64,000 bases of DNA from Zoogloea oleivorans (GCF_008107625.1 NZ_SDKK01000005.1:44324-108323); one strand, 5' to 3'; shown: positions 8,308-17,312, counted from the stretch's first letter. Program-made: numbers and translations. Notes: generated by a model from the letters alone, not told the origin.

Positions 8308-8790
8308 TCAGACCGCTTCGGCGTACTTGGCCAGGCGGCTGTCGGACTGCAGGGCAGCCTTGAGCTGGGTGGCGATGCTGTCGGCGGAATCCACGGCGGT
8401 GAAGATTTCGGCATGACGGGCCTTGGTCAGGCTCACGAAGGCAGCCTTGTCCTGGGCTTCAACCTTCAGCAGGGCCGCCAGTGCGTCCAGGGTCTCGCCC
8501 TGGCCGGAGGCTGCGTCGCGGGCCAGTTGGGCCTTGTTGCCATCGATGAACATGGCGGTTTTCCAGGCGGAGGAAACCACGCCATCCTGGCTGCAGCCGA
8601 GGGTGCCGGAGGTGATGCCGAAGGTCTGGTTGCCGAAGGTGCCATTGGTGGTCGCGGCGAGCACTTGCGGTGCGACACCTTTCTGACCTTCAAAAACCTT
8701 GGAGCCGAGGCCACAGGAGCCAACGTTGTTGGCAGCGGCAAAAGCGGTAACGGGGAGGAAAACGAACAGCGGAAACAGGACTTTTTTCAT
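8308..8790 (-). CDS. DUF3015 family exported protein
   Basis: A 160-residue protein with signal peptide MKKVLFPLFVFLPVTAFAA and then NNVGSCGLGSKVF, the start typical of DUF3015 proteins (NVGCGLG). Two cysteines (SCGLG and GTLGCSQDG) may form a disulfide. The middle segment GTFGNQTFGITSGTLGC is the second conserved block. Function is unknown for the family. The ATG at 8790 is used because the signal peptide begins there; in-frame codons further upstream encode nothing like the family. The product is probably periplasmic. It sits next to the DUF4105 gene in the same orientation. Confidence 0.88.
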   Translation of the reverse strand: MKKVLFPLFVFLPVTAFAAANNVGSCGLGSKVFEGQKGVAPQVLAATTNGTFGNQTFGITSGTLGCSQDGVVSSAWKTAMFIDGNKAQLARDAASGQGETLDALAALLKVEAQDKAAFVSLTKARHAEIFTAVDSADSIATQLKAALQSDSRLAKYAEAV

Positions 8791-8918
8791 ATCGCGTACC
8801 CTCGGATGATGTTGTTTGTTTTTTGCACTGTCGAAACCATGCCCGAAGAATCCTAGCGCATCCGGACGGGATTGGCTTACTCCAGAAAATGGGTGTTGTT
8901 TTTTTGCAAATAACTGCA

Positions 8919-10157
8919 TCAGAACAGGTCCACCTCGCCTGTGCTGCTGCCGGTTTGCTGAATGGATTCGAAGCGGATTTCCTGCTCGGAGCGCTCCGAG
9001 TCTTTCAGCAGATGGCCGAGGGTGGTGTTGCGCCGCTGGATGCGGGCCACGCCGTCGCGCTCTTCGACGTCCCGGTGGGCGTCAAAGAAACCATGGGCGT
9101 AGCGGCTCATGAAGTCGGTGTGCTGGTGCAGCTTGTCGAGTACCTGGCTGACGATGTCCTCGAACTGCATCGACACGACGCCCTGCATGACCCGGCCGTG
9201 GATCGATTCCGAGATTTCGTTGATGCGCCGGGACTGTTCGGTGGCGCGGGCGGTGAGTTCGCGCATTTCCTGGCTCATGGCGGCGACGCTGGCTTCGGAG
9301 GCTTCTGCCTGGCTGATGTCGGTGGAGCCCGAGACGTCCACGGCGACGCCTACGTCGTCGATGGCGGCGTGGATTTCCCGCAGCAGGGCGTCGATCTGAT
9401 CGCTGAATTTTTCGGTGCGCTGGGCAAGCTTGCGCACTTCGTCGGCCACCACGGCGAAGCCGCGTCCGGCCTCACCGGCCCGGGCCGCTTCGATGGCGGC
9501 GTTGAGGGCCAGCAGTTCGGTCTGGCTGTTGATCTGGTTTACCTCCGTCATCAGACGGGTAACGGCGTCCACCTTGTCGCGCATGGTGGCAAAGCGACTG
9601 GCGATGTCGGTGCCGCTGCCCTTGAGTTGCTGAACGGTGGTGACGAAGCCATGAATGGCATCGCGGGTTTCGGTGGCGAAGCGTTCGAGGCTGGTGCTCT
9701 GGGCGGCTTGATCGTGCGCGGCGGAGAGGGCGAGCAGTTCGTCGGCCAGGTGGCGCAGGGAATCGTTCCGCGCCGCGCTGTGACTGGTGGCGTTTCCGGT
9801 GAAGCTGCGGTTGAGCTCGCTGGCGGCGCTCGAGAACACATCCTGCATCTGGCCGAGGGATTCGCGCAGACGCAGGTACTGGGTTTCGCTGTTGCCGGCG
9901 ATCTGGTGACACAGGGCATCGTATTCGCGCACGCTGTCATCAATGCGCTGGCGTTGGGCCTGCTGTTTTTGACGGGCGCGAGCACGTGCCTTGTGGCTGA
10001 TCAGGGTGGCGGCGAGCAGGGCGACGATGGTGCCACCGCTCAGCACATAATCGAGCCAGCCTGGGCCACCGAGAGCGGCCGAGGCGATGCTGGCTATGGA
10101 CAGGGCAATGCCGGAAAAAATTGCGACATCATCGGCGCGCAGGGTCGAGGCGTGCAT
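8919..10157 (-). CDS. Methyl-accepting chemotaxis protein without periplasmic sensor domain
   Basis: A 412-residue chemoreceptor. Two hydrophobic segments lie close together near the N terminus ([18 protein letters not shown] and [20 protein letters not shown]), leaving almost no periplasmic loop. A long coiled-coil follows, with the CheA/CheW-binding hairpin tip near residues 225-260: [20 protein letters not shown] and [13 protein letters not shown]. The C terminus (SSTGEVDLF) shows no CheR-docking pentapeptide. It would report an intracellular or membrane-energy signal to the flagellar switch rather than an external ligand. No chemotaxis genes are adjacent, so it stands alone. Confidence 0.93.
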   Translation of the reverse strand: MHASTLRADDVAIFSGIALSIASIASAALGGPGWLDYVLSGGTIVALLAATLISHKARARARQKQQAQRQRIDDSVREYDALCHQIAGNSETQYLRLRESLGQMQDVFSSAASELNRSFTGNATSHSAARNDSLRHLADELLALSAAHDQAAQSTSLERFATETRDAIHGFVTTVQQLKGSGTDIASRFATMRDKVDAVTRLMTEVNQINSQTELLALNAAIEAARAGEAGRGFAVVADEVRKLAQRTEKFSDQIDALLREIHAAIDDVGVAVDVSGSTDISQAEASEASVAAMSQEMRELTARATEQSRRINEISESIHGRVMQGVVSMQFEDIVSQVLDKLHQHTDFMSRYAHGFFDAHRDVEERDGVARIQRRNTTLGHLLKDSERSEQEIRFESIQQTGSSTGEVDLF

Positions 10158-10250
10158 GGACAGGGACTGCGTGAAGGTCTCTTCCCGATATCGGCCCGCG
10201 TGCCCCGGACTTGATGCCTTTCTATGACGAAAGGTATAAGCCCCGATTGG

Positions 10251-11636
10251 CTAGCAGTCGGTCGTCGGCACGATCTTGCCCGGATTCATCAGGTTCAGTG
10301 GGTCGAGGGCGGCCTTCAGGCTGACCATCACGGCCACCCCTTCACCGTGTTCGGCGACGAGGAAATCGCGCTTGCCGAGGCCGATGCCGTGCTCGCCGGT
10401 GCAGGTGCCGTCCAGCGCCAGGGCGCGCTCGACGATGCGCCGGCCGAGGGCTTCGGCGCGGGCGATCTGGTCGGGGTTGTCCGGGTCGGTGAGGATCAGC
10501 ACGTGAAAATTGCCGTCGCCGACGTGGCCGACCACCGGGGCGGTAAGGCCACTGTCGGCGATGTCCTGCTGGGTGCCGGCGATGGCTTCGGCGAGGCGCG
10601 AGATGGGCACGCACACGTCGGTGGTCACGGCCCGGCAGCCGGGCTGCAGATTGAGACCGGCGAAATACACGTCGTGGCGGGCCTGCCACAGGCGGGTGCG
10701 GTCTTCGGGGCGGGTGGCCCATTCGAAGTCTTCGCCGCCGTTGTCGCGGGCCAGTTCCTGCACGGTTTGCGCCTGTTCTTCAACGCTGGCGGGCGAGCCG
10801 TGGAATTCGAAGACGAGCATCGGCGCTTCGCGCAGGCTGGTCTTGCTGAAGCGGTTCACCGAATGCACGGTGAGGGCGTCGAGGAGTTCGATGCGCGCCA
10901 CCGGTACGCCGAGCTGAATGGTCTGGATGACGGTCTGCACGGCGCTGGCCACGTCGGGGAAGGAGCAGGTGGCGGCGGATACGGCTTCGGGCAGCGGATG
11001 CAGGCGCACGGTGACTTCGGTGATGACGCCGAGCGTGCCTTCCGAGCCGACGAAGAGGCGGGTTAGGTCGTAGCCGGCCGACGACTTGCGGGCCCGGCCG
11101 CCGGTGCGGATGACGCGTCCGTCGGCGAGCACCACTTCCAGCGCCAGCACGTTTTCGCGCATGGTGCCGTAGCGCACGGCATTGGTGCCGGAGGCGCGGG
11201 TGGCCGTCATGCCGCCCAGCGAGGCGTCGGCGCCGGGATCGATGGGGAAGAACAGGCCGCTGCCGTGCAGGGCCGCGTTGAGGGCCTTGCGGGTCAGGCC
11301 GGGCTGAACGACCGCGTCCATGTCTTCGGCGTGAATGGCGAGGACCTGGTTCATTTCCGACATGTCGAGGCTGATGCCGCCGTGGGTGGCCAGCACGTGG
11401 CCTTCCAGCGAACTGCCGACGCCGAAGGGAATCAGCGGCACCCGGTGGGCGCGGCACAGATTGACGATGTCGACCACCTCGGCGGTGGAATGCGGCCACA
11501 CCACACCGTCGGGCAGCGCGTCGGGAAAGTGGGATTCGTCGTGGCCGTGGTGGGTGCGGATGGCCTCGGCGGTGGAAAAGCGCTTGCCGAAGTGCTGGGC
11601 GAGTTGCTGGACAAGGGTTTCGGGCAGGGCGGACAT
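10251..11636 (-). CDS. FAD-linked oxidase, D-lactate/glycolate dehydrogenase type
   Basis: A 461-residue flavoprotein. The FAD-binding PCMH domain occupies about residues 40-215, with PFGVGSSLEGHVL and the FAD-contact stretch PGADASLGGMTATRASGTNA; the C-terminal FAD-oxidase domain includes VVGHVGDGNFHVLI and GTCTGEHGIGLGKRDFL with the conserved histidines of 2-hydroxyacid oxidation. It oxidises a D-2-hydroxyacid, D-lactate being most likely. The ATG at 11636 is preferred; a TTG ten codons upstream is possible but has no better ribosome site. The ridA gene starts 149 bases away in the opposite direction. Confidence 0.88.
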   Translation of the reverse strand: MSALPETLVQQLAQHFGKRFSTAEAIRTHHGHDESHFPDALPDGVVWPHSTAEVVDIVNLCRAHRVPLIPFGVGSSLEGHVLATHGGISLDMSEMNQVLAIHAEDMDAVVQPGLTRKALNAALHGSGLFFPIDPGADASLGGMTATRASGTNAVRYGTMRENVLALEVVLADGRVIRTGGRARKSSAGYDLTRLFVGSEGTLGVITEVTVRLHPLPEAVSAATCSFPDVASAVQTVIQTIQLGVPVARIELLDALTVHSVNRFSKTSLREAPMLVFEFHGSPASVEEQAQTVQELARDNGGEDFEWATRPEDRTRLWQARHDVYFAGLNLQPGCRAVTTDVCVPISRLAEAIAGTQQDIADSGLTAPVVGHVGDGNFHVLILTDPDNPDQIARAEALGRRIVERALALDGTCTGEHGIGLGKRDFLVAEHGEGVAVMVSLKAALDPLNLMNPGKIVPTTDC

Positions 11637-11784
11637 GGCGATGGGCGGCGTCAGAATGGGCGGCAAAGGCGCAATTCGTCATCTTGCCACCGCCGTGCGC
11701 CGGACTGGAGCAGGGTAAACTCCACGGTGCGAGTTTTTCCGCCGAATCCACGGCCCGCCTGAGGCCCTTATCCGGAGTATTTCC

Positions 11785-12165
11785 ATGAGCAAGCAGATTA
11801 TCGCCACCCCGAACGCGCCCGCCGCCATCGGCACCTACTCCCAGGCCGTCAAGGCCGGCAACACGGTTTACCTGTCCGGCCAGATCGGCCTCGACCCGGC
11901 CACCATGCAGCTGGTCGAAGGCTTCGAAGCCCAGACCGTGCGCGTCTTCGAGAACCTCAAAGCGGTGGCCGAAGCGTCCGGCGGTTCGCTGGCCGATGCG
12001 GTCAAGCTGACCATCTACCTCACCGACCTGGCCAACTTTGCCAAGGTGAACGAAGTGATGGCGCGCTACTTTACCGAGCCCTACCCGGCCCGCGCCGCCG
12101 TGGGTGTGAAGGAGCTGCCCCGCGGCGCGGTGGTGGAATCCGACGCCATCCTGGTCATCGGCTGA
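11785..12165 (+). CDS. ridA: RidA family 2-iminobutanoate/2-iminopropanoate deaminase
   Basis: A 126-residue protein that is full length for the family. Signatures are readable: [20 protein letters not shown], then [15 protein letters not shown], and [20 protein letters not shown] with the catalytic arginine in PARAAV. RidA hydrolyses reactive enamine/imine intermediates released by PLP enzymes and so protects other PLP enzymes. A good ribosome site (GGAGT) lies just upstream of ATG 11785. recG follows after four bases in the same direction, so the two are probably cotranscribed. Confidence 0.95.
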   Translation: MSKQIIATPNAPAAIGTYSQAVKAGNTVYLSGQIGLDPATMQLVEGFEAQTVRVFENLKAVAEASGGSLADAVKLTIYLTDLANFAKVNEVMARYFTEPYPARAAVGVKELPRGAVVESDAILVIG

Positions 12166-12168
12166 GTC

Positions 12169-14277
12169 TTGCCCGTGCTCGTCGAGCCTGCCGGCACTTC
12201 GCCGGCCGAACCCGCGCCGCCGTCGCCCAAGAAGCCTGCCGTGCGCGGCTGGCCCGGCGTCGGGCCGCAGCTCGCCGAGCGGCTGGCGAAGATCGACATT
12301 TTTGCCCCGTCCGACCTGATCCTCCACCTGCCCCTGCGCTACGAGGACGAAACCCGCCTGACCATGCTGGCCGATGCCCGCGCCGGCGTGCATGTGCAGT
12401 GCGAGGTGGAGGTGCTGTCCAGCGAGGTCACCTTGCGCCCGCGGCGCCAGCTGGTGGCCCGGGCTTGCGACGCCAGCGGCGAGGTGATGCTGCGCTTCGT
12501 GCATTTTTACCCCAACCAGCAGAAGCAGCTGGCGGTGGGTGCGCGGCTGCGTATTTTTGGCGAAGTGCGCGACGGTTTTTTTGGCGCCGAGATGATCCAT
12601 CCGCGGGTCAAGCCGGTGAGCGCGGGCGAATCCCTGCCGGAGAGCCTGACGCCGGTGTATCCGACCACCGCCGGTCTGGCCCAGTCGGCCCTGCGCAAGC
12701 TGATCGGCGGGGCGCTGCGCCACAACACGGTAAATGATGAGCTGTCGCCAGTGCTGCGCCAGCGTCTCAACATGCCGACGCTGCCCGAGGCCCTGCGTTT
12801 GCTCCACGCGCCGCCGCCGTCGGTGTCGGCACTCGACATGGAGGACCGGGGCCATCCGGCCTGGCAGCGCATCAAGCTCGACGAACTCCTTGCCCAGCAA
12901 ATTTCCCTGCGCCGGGCTTACGCTGCCCGCCGGGCCAAGAACGCCCGCAGCCTGCCGCACCGGCAGCGCCTGACCCGCGAGTTGCTGGCGCAACTGCCCT
13001 TCGCGCTGACCGGTGCGCAAAGCCGCGCTTTTGCCGAAATCTCCCGCGATCTGGCCTCCGACCACCCGATGCAGCGTCTGTTGCAGGGCGATGTGGGCAG
13101 CGGCAAGACCTGCGTCGCCGCGCTGGCCATGCTGCAGGCGGCCGAAAACGGCCGTCAGGCGGTGCTGATGGCGCCCACCGAAATCCTCGCCGAACAGCAC
13201 TATCGCAAGCTCACCGACTGGCTCAGGCCGATGGGCATCGAGGTAGCCTGGCTGTCCGGCAGCCGCAAGAAAAAGGAGCGCGAGGCCACCATGGCGCGTC
13301 TTGCCTCCGGTGAAATCCTCCTGGCGGTGGGCACCCACGCGCTGATCGAAGACCCGGTGGTGCTGCCGCGGCTGGCCTTGGCCGTGGTGGACGAGCAGCA
13401 CCGCTTCGGCGTGCGCCAGCGCCTGGCCCTGCGCGAAAAGGGCGTCGCCGGCGAGTCGCCGCACATGCTGATGATGTCGGCCACGCCGATCCCGCGCACG
13501 CTGGCCATGAGCTACTACGCCGACCTCGACGTGTCGGTGCTCGACGAGTTGCCGCCGGGCCGCACGCCGATCGTCACCAAGCTGATCAAGGACGAGCGCC
13601 GCGACGAGGTGGTCCAGCGTGTCCGCGAGGCCTGCCTGAAGGGCCGGCAGGCTTACTGGGTGTGCCCGCTGATCGAGGAATCCGAGGCACTGCAGTTGAA
13701 GACCGCCCAGGAAACCTACGAAACGCTGTCCGCCGAGCTGCCCGACCTGGCCATCGGGCTGGTGCACGGGCGCCTCAAGAACGACGAGAAGTCGGCCACC
13801 ATGGCGGCCTTCGTGGCCGGTCAGATCCAGGTGCTGGTGGCGACCACGGTGATCGAGGTGGGCGTGGACGTGCCCAACGCCAGCCTGATGGTCATCGAGC
13901 ACGCCGAGCGCTTCGGCCTGGCCCAGTTGCACCAGCTGCGCGGGCGGGTCGGGCGCGGCGTGCATGAATCGGTGTGCATCCTGCTCTTCGCCCAGCCCCT
14001 GTCGCAAACCGGCCGCGAGCGCCTGAAGGCCATCTACGAGCACACGGACGGCTTCATCATCGCCCGCGAAGACCTGCGCATCCGCGGCCCCGGCGAATTC
14101 ATCGGCGCCCGCCAGAGTGGCGTGCCGCTGCTGCGCTATGCCGACCTCGAAGAAGACGCCGGCCTGGTGGACATCGCCCGCGGGCTGGCCGAGGAAATCC
14201 TGCACGACGCACCGCGGGTGGCTGATGCGATCACCGCGCGGTGGTTTGGCGGGCGGGCGGCGCTGCTCAAGGCGTGA
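12169..14277 (+). CDS. recG: ATP-dependent DNA helicase RecG
   Basis: A 702-residue RecG. The N-terminal wedge domain (OB-fold, about residues 60-170) is followed by helicase motifs: Walker A LLQGDVGSGKTCVAALAML, DEQHRFGVRQR (motif II with DEQH), MSATPIPRTLAMSYYADLD (motif III), and motifs V-VI ATTVIEVGVDVPNA and QLHQLRGRVGRG. It remodels stalled forks and Holliday junctions. The frame opens with TTG at 12169 and also has GTG at 12175; no ATG fits the N terminus, so the exact start is uncertain. Its 3' end overlaps the convergent GNAT gene by 11 bases. Confidence 0.96.
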   Translation: MPVLVEPAGTSPAEPAPPSPKKPAVRGWPGVGPQLAERLAKIDIFAPSDLILHLPLRYEDETRLTMLADARAGVHVQCEVEVLSSEVTLRPRRQLVARACDASGEVMLRFVHFYPNQQKQLAVGARLRIFGEVRDGFFGAEMIHPRVKPVSAGESLPESLTPVYPTTAGLAQSALRKLIGGALRHNTVNDELSPVLRQRLNMPTLPEALRLLHAPPPSVSALDMEDRGHPAWQRIKLDELLAQQISLRRAYAARRAKNARSLPHRQRLTRELLAQLPFALTGAQSRAFAEISRDLASDHPMQRLLQGDVGSGKTCVAALAMLQAAENGRQAVLMAPTEILAEQHYRKLTDWLRPMGIEVAWLSGSRKKKEREATMARLASGEILLAVGTHALIEDPVVLPRLALAVVDEQHRFGVRQRLALREKGVAGESPHMLMMSATPIPRTLAMSYYADLDVSVLDELPPGRTPIVTKLIKDERRDEVVQRVREACLKGRQAYWVCPLIEESEALQLKTAQETYETLSAELPDLAIGLVHGRLKNDEKSATMAAFVAGQIQVLVATTVIEVGVDVPNASLMVIEHAERFGLAQLHQLRGRVGRGVHESVCILLFAQPLSQTGRERLKAIYEHTDGFIIAREDLRIRGPGEFIGARQSGVPLLRYADLEEDAGLVDIARGLAEEILHDAPRVADAITARWFGGRAALLKA

Positions 14278-14977
14278 GGGGCGTCGCCGTCTGATCGTGC
14301 CGTGAGGCCTGGCGCAGCCGGGCGAGCTGACGTACCCAGCTCGTGCGATAGGTCGTGGTGTGGTACAGCGTGCGTCGGTGCTCGGTCCAGTGGGTATGCC
14401 ATGGGCGCAGGCGGCCATAGAACTCGAGGCGCCTTATCCTCCCTGTTTCAAAAAAGGATTGCAGCTCCGCCTCGCGCAGCAGGAAGGCTGGGGAGACATG
14501 CTTGCAGCCTTCGTCGTAGGTGGTTTTCAGGACGACCAGGGTGTCACCGCGGAGCTGGCACAGATTGGAGGCGACCATCCGGTCGTCGAACCAGTACTCG
14601 CACACCAGGGCTTCCCCGGCGCGGGCGGATTTTTCGAGGAGCTGTCGGTAGAAGCGTCCCTGCTCGTTGTCGGGATGGACTGCCGTGCCGATGCCGATCC
14701 CGGCTTTCCAGCCGGCGCTCTCCAGCGCGCCATAACGGGCGACCGCTGCCGCCATGTCTTCCGGCGCGGTGACTTCGCGCAACGAAATGTTGACCCCCTG
14801 GTCCGCCAGCTTGTGGCGCTGCTTGCGCAGGTTATGGCGAAGGTTCTTGCTGCGTTCGTGCCAGTAGGACTCGAAGCTGCCGACCAGTTCGAGCCAGCCG
14901 GTGTCGATGTAGTCGTCGGTGGGCGCCTGGTGCGATTGGGTGGGTGTGGATGAAAGCATATGCGGTTGGCCAAGCAT
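14267..14977 (-). CDS. GNAT acetyltransferase (Acetyltransf_6/FemAB-like), short version
   Basis: A 236-residue protein whose core, from ESYWHERSKNLRHNLRKQRH through ARAGEALVCEYWFDDRMVAS and LKTTYDEGCKHVSPAFLLRE, matches the C-terminal GNAT domain of FemAB/CelD-type proteins linked to exopolysaccharide loci. Those proteins are usually 330-400 residues, so the first domain seems to be missing, and residues 1-30 (MLGQPHMLSSTPTQSHQAPT) look unstructured. The start is the ATG at 14977; no homologous-looking N-terminal half was found in the 318 bases upstream. It is convergent with recG. The acyl acceptor is unknown. It may be a genuine short member or a 5'-truncated gene. Confidence 0.78.
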   Translation of the reverse strand: MLGQPHMLSSTPTQSHQAPTDDYIDTGWLELVGSFESYWHERSKNLRHNLRKQRHKLADQGVNISLREVTAPEDMAAAVARYGALESAGWKAGIGIGTAVHPDNEQGRFYRQLLEKSARAGEALVCEYWFDDRMVASNLCQLRGDTLVVLKTTYDEGCKHVSPAFLLREAELQSFFETGRIRRLEFYGRLRPWHTHWTEHRRTLYHTTTYRTSWVRQLARLRQASRHDQTATPLTP

Positions 14978-15188
14978 GCCTCGTGTCTTGCCCGTTCTGA
15001 TCGCAGCCTTTTTCAGGGCGAATGGGCGAGGAAATCAACTTTACATGACGTTTTACACCGCGTGGCGTGAGACTTATGTGCGAAAACGACATTAATCCCT
15101 TGTTGCAATGCAGCGAAGGTTTGGGTTTGGTGGGTTTTTTGGCGTTGCAGCATGTCAATTCGGTGCAAAGTCGTGCAGAAATGCGCAG

Positions 15189-15215
15189 CCGAACCCCGGT
15201 TCGGGGCGTATTTTT
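15189..15215 (+). promoter_or_regulatory. Leader hairpin pair with T-run upstream of the 15296 gene
   Basis: The 318-base gene-free stretch 14978-15295 separates two divergent genes and should hold both promoters. Within it, CCGAACCCCGGTTCGG can fold as a stem of six, and the overlapping CCCCGGTTCGGGG can fold as an alternative stem of four with a GGTTC loop; a T-run (tttttcc) follows. The element ends about 80 bases before the start codon of the plus-strand gene, as an attenuator or terminator in a leader would. The rest of the stretch is AT-richer than its surroundings but has no open frame resembling a gene. Confidence 0.35.
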
Positions 15216-15295
15216 CCCGAACTATCGGATTCCCGGATGGTATGCAATACTGCCCGCCCGCCAGCTGAATCACCCCGACTCCGGAAGGAAATTCC

Positions 15296-16222
15296 ATGCC
15301 GAATCCTGCATTGACGAGCATTGCCGAGGAAGCCAGGAACAACGCTGGTGCAGCTGCCGCGGCCTTGGGGCGCCTCCCCGACGGCGTATCGGTGGCCCGG
15401 TTCATCGCCGACTATGCTGCGGTGGGCCGCTTCGACCATTACCGCCATATTCCCGACGCTGCCCGTGCTGCGCTCGCCCAAGTCACCACGGCGCAAGGCC
15501 CCGAAGCTGCGCGGTCCTTTCTGCGTGCGGCGCTTGGGCAGGGCGTTGCCGAGTTGATCGTGTCCGGTCGCCTGGAGGCGCTGCCGCCGCGCATCGTCCA
15601 TCATCACAGCAAACAGTTGCAGCGTATCGCGAGCGCGATTGCCAGCGATGCCGACTGGTTCGACCCCGATAGCGACCTGTTGCTGAAAGACCTCGGCCTG
15701 GTCACGCTGCGCCTGTATGCCGCTGCGGCCCAGTTGCTCGACACCCGCTGCGGTATTCCCCGCTCCCTCATCCTCCGGGAAGGGCTGGCCGCCGTGCCGA
15801 AAAACCTGCTGAAATTCGTGCAACTGGGCGGTTTCAAGCCCTTCATCCAGATACACACCCACCTGTCGTTCCTGGATGATTTCAACGAAGAGGGCTGGAA
15901 CGAGTGCTATCGCTGTTGTGCCGACCTTTACCGGGTTCGGCCTGATCTTCTCGGCATGTATGGCAGCAGCTGGTTTTATGATCCCGCGCTGGCCGACATC
16001 AGTCCGCGTCTCGATTACCTGCGCGAGATTCCCGTCAGGGGCGGCGCCCAGCTGATTTTTGTCGAGGAGGGCGGCGAAGCGCTCGACAACGCCCTGTCCA
16101 CTTCGCCGAGCCGGCGCAAGCTGCACGACGAGGGTAAATACATGCCCAGGAGTTACATGATGGCGTGGGGCAGGCAACAGCAGATGGCCTGGGCTGCCCG
16201 CAATCCCGGCGGGGCTGCCTGA
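15296..16222 (+). CDS. Unrecognised protein, first gene of a pair with a polysaccharide deacetylase
   Basis: A 308-residue protein that I do not recognise. It has no signal peptide and no clear transmembrane segment. Alanine-rich helices fill the first third (ARNNAGAAAAALGRLPDGVS), with a histidine cluster (PRIVHHHSKQLQRI) near residue 102. The second half is rich in aromatic residues (IQIHTHLSFLDDFNEEGWNE, LLGMYGSSWFYDPALADIS) and ends with basic residues. The start has a purine-rich site (GGAAGGAAATTCC) upstream. The deacetylase begins three bases after its stop, so they are probably translated together and act in one pathway, likely cell-surface polysaccharide related. Confidence 0.85.
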   Translation: MPNPALTSIAEEARNNAGAAAAALGRLPDGVSVARFIADYAAVGRFDHYRHIPDAARAALAQVTTAQGPEAARSFLRAALGQGVAELIVSGRLEALPPRIVHHHSKQLQRIASAIASDADWFDPDSDLLLKDLGLVTLRLYAAAAQLLDTRCGIPRSLILREGLAAVPKNLLKFVQLGGFKPFIQIHTHLSFLDDFNEEGWNECYRCCADLYRVRPDLLGMYGSSWFYDPALADISPRLDYLREIPVRGGAQLIFVEEGGEALDNALSTSPSRRKLHDEGKYMPRSYMMAWGRQQQMAWAARNPGGAA

Positions 16223-16225
16223 AGC

Positions 16226-17269
16226 ATGAAGGCCGTCAAGCTGTCTGTTCTCCGTCTTGCCCGCACTGCCGGTCTGTTTCGTCTGTTTCGCTGGTTGAGT
16301 CGTTCGAAGGTGCGCATCCTGTGCTATCACGGCGGCAATATGGGTGACGAGCGCCGCTTCAACTCGCTGCTCTTCTGTCAGGCCGGCCTGCTGGAGGCCC
16401 GCCTGCAGTGGCTGCAGGACAAGGGTTTCTCCATCATTCCGCTCGACGCGGCGGTGACGATGCTCGGCAATGACCGCCCGCGCCCGCGGCTGCCGACCGT
16501 GCTGACCTTTGACGATGGCTGGTATTCCACCTTCAGGGGGCTTCACCCGGTCCTTGAGCGCCGCCAACTGCCCGCCACCCTGTACCTGTGCACCGGCTAT
16601 TTCGTGGCCGGCAGGCCTAACCTGGACGTGACCCTGAGCTACATCCTGTGGAAGGCGGGGCGGGCCCAGGCGAACATCCAGGGGTTCGATGCGGGCGTGG
16701 ATGGCGCCCACGACCTGTCCACTTCTGCCGGTAAAAAACGTCTGGCTGGCGCAATGTTGCGCTGGCTGGAGCAGAACGGAGCGAGCCGCGCAGGCGTCTG
16801 TGCCGACCTGGAACGCTTCGCCGCCCAGTTGGGTGTCTCTGCGGCCGAGCTGGACCTTGCATCCCGGCGCTTCGATTTCGTGCGTCCGGACGAGCTGCTG
16901 CAGATGGCCAGCCAGGGCTGGTCCATCGAACTGCACGGTCACGTCCACCAATATCCGGTTGGGCGGCCTGATGAACTCAAGGCTGATCTGGCGCGCTGCC
17001 AGGCCGAGATCGGCAAAGTGGGTCTGCCCATGGCGCGGCATTACTGCTATCCCAGCGGAGACCACGACGCCGACGCCCATCAACTGCTCAGAAATCTCGG
17101 TGTCGTCTCGGCCACAACCTGCATTCCCGGGCTCCTCGAGCGGGCTGACGAGCGACAGAGGTTCTACCTGAGCCGCTTCCTGGACGGGGAAAATATCCAT
17201 CCGCTGGAGTTCGAGTCCGAAATGAGCGGATTCGCCGACTTTCTCCGCCGGCTTGCCGGCCGCGGCTGA
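16226..17269 (+). CDS. Polysaccharide deacetylase (NodB homology domain)
   Basis: A 347-residue carbohydrate esterase family 4 protein. The NodB motif 1 is TVLTFDDGWYSTF (metal-binding and catalytic Asp pair, near residues 90-105); motif 2 is IELHGHVHQYP with the two metal-binding histidines spaced four residues apart; a third block is HYCYPSGDHD. A basic hydrophobic N-terminus (LSVLRLARTAGLFRLFRWLS) suggests membrane attachment rather than export. It would remove N- or O-acetyl groups from a surface polysaccharide. It follows the unrecognised 15296 gene by three bases and is followed by a hairpin before ubiC. Confidence 0.92.
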   Translation: MKAVKLSVLRLARTAGLFRLFRWLSRSKVRILCYHGGNMGDERRFNSLLFCQAGLLEARLQWLQDKGFSIIPLDAAVTMLGNDRPRPRLPTVLTFDDGWYSTFRGLHPVLERRQLPATLYLCTGYFVAGRPNLDVTLSYILWKAGRAQANIQGFDAGVDGAHDLSTSAGKKRLAGAMLRWLEQNGASRAGVCADLERFAAQLGVSAAELDLASRRFDFVRPDELLQMASQGWSIELHGHVHQYPVGRPDELKADLARCQAEIGKVGLPMARHYCYPSGDHDADAHQLLRNLGVVSATTCIPGLLERADERQRFYLSRFLDGENIHPLEFESEMSGFADFLRRLAGRG

Positions 17270-17281
17270 AGACTTTTTCCG

Positions 17282-17312
17282 AGCGCCCCAAAACCCCTAC
17301 AATTGGGGCGCT
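17282..17312 (+). promoter_or_regulatory. Perfect 10-base-pair inverted repeat carrying a TACAAT box, upstream of ubiC
   Basis: AGCGCCCCAA at 17282-17291 pairs exactly with TTGGGGCGCT at 17303-17312, loop of 11 bases. A good -10 hexamer TACAAT (17298-17303) lies in the loop and the start of the right arm, about 35 bases before the ubiC start; a convincing -35 was not found. With no T-run after it, the repeat could be a weak terminator of the deacetylase gene or an operator over the ubiC promoter. Confidence 0.4.

Noticed and set aside
10780-14418. A very long open frame on the minus strand opposite recG (over 1200 codons), rich in His, Gly, Gln and Arg.
   Set aside because: It is the mirror of codon bias in the high-GC recG gene; recG has all helicase motifs in the plus frame and the antisense product has no domain pattern.
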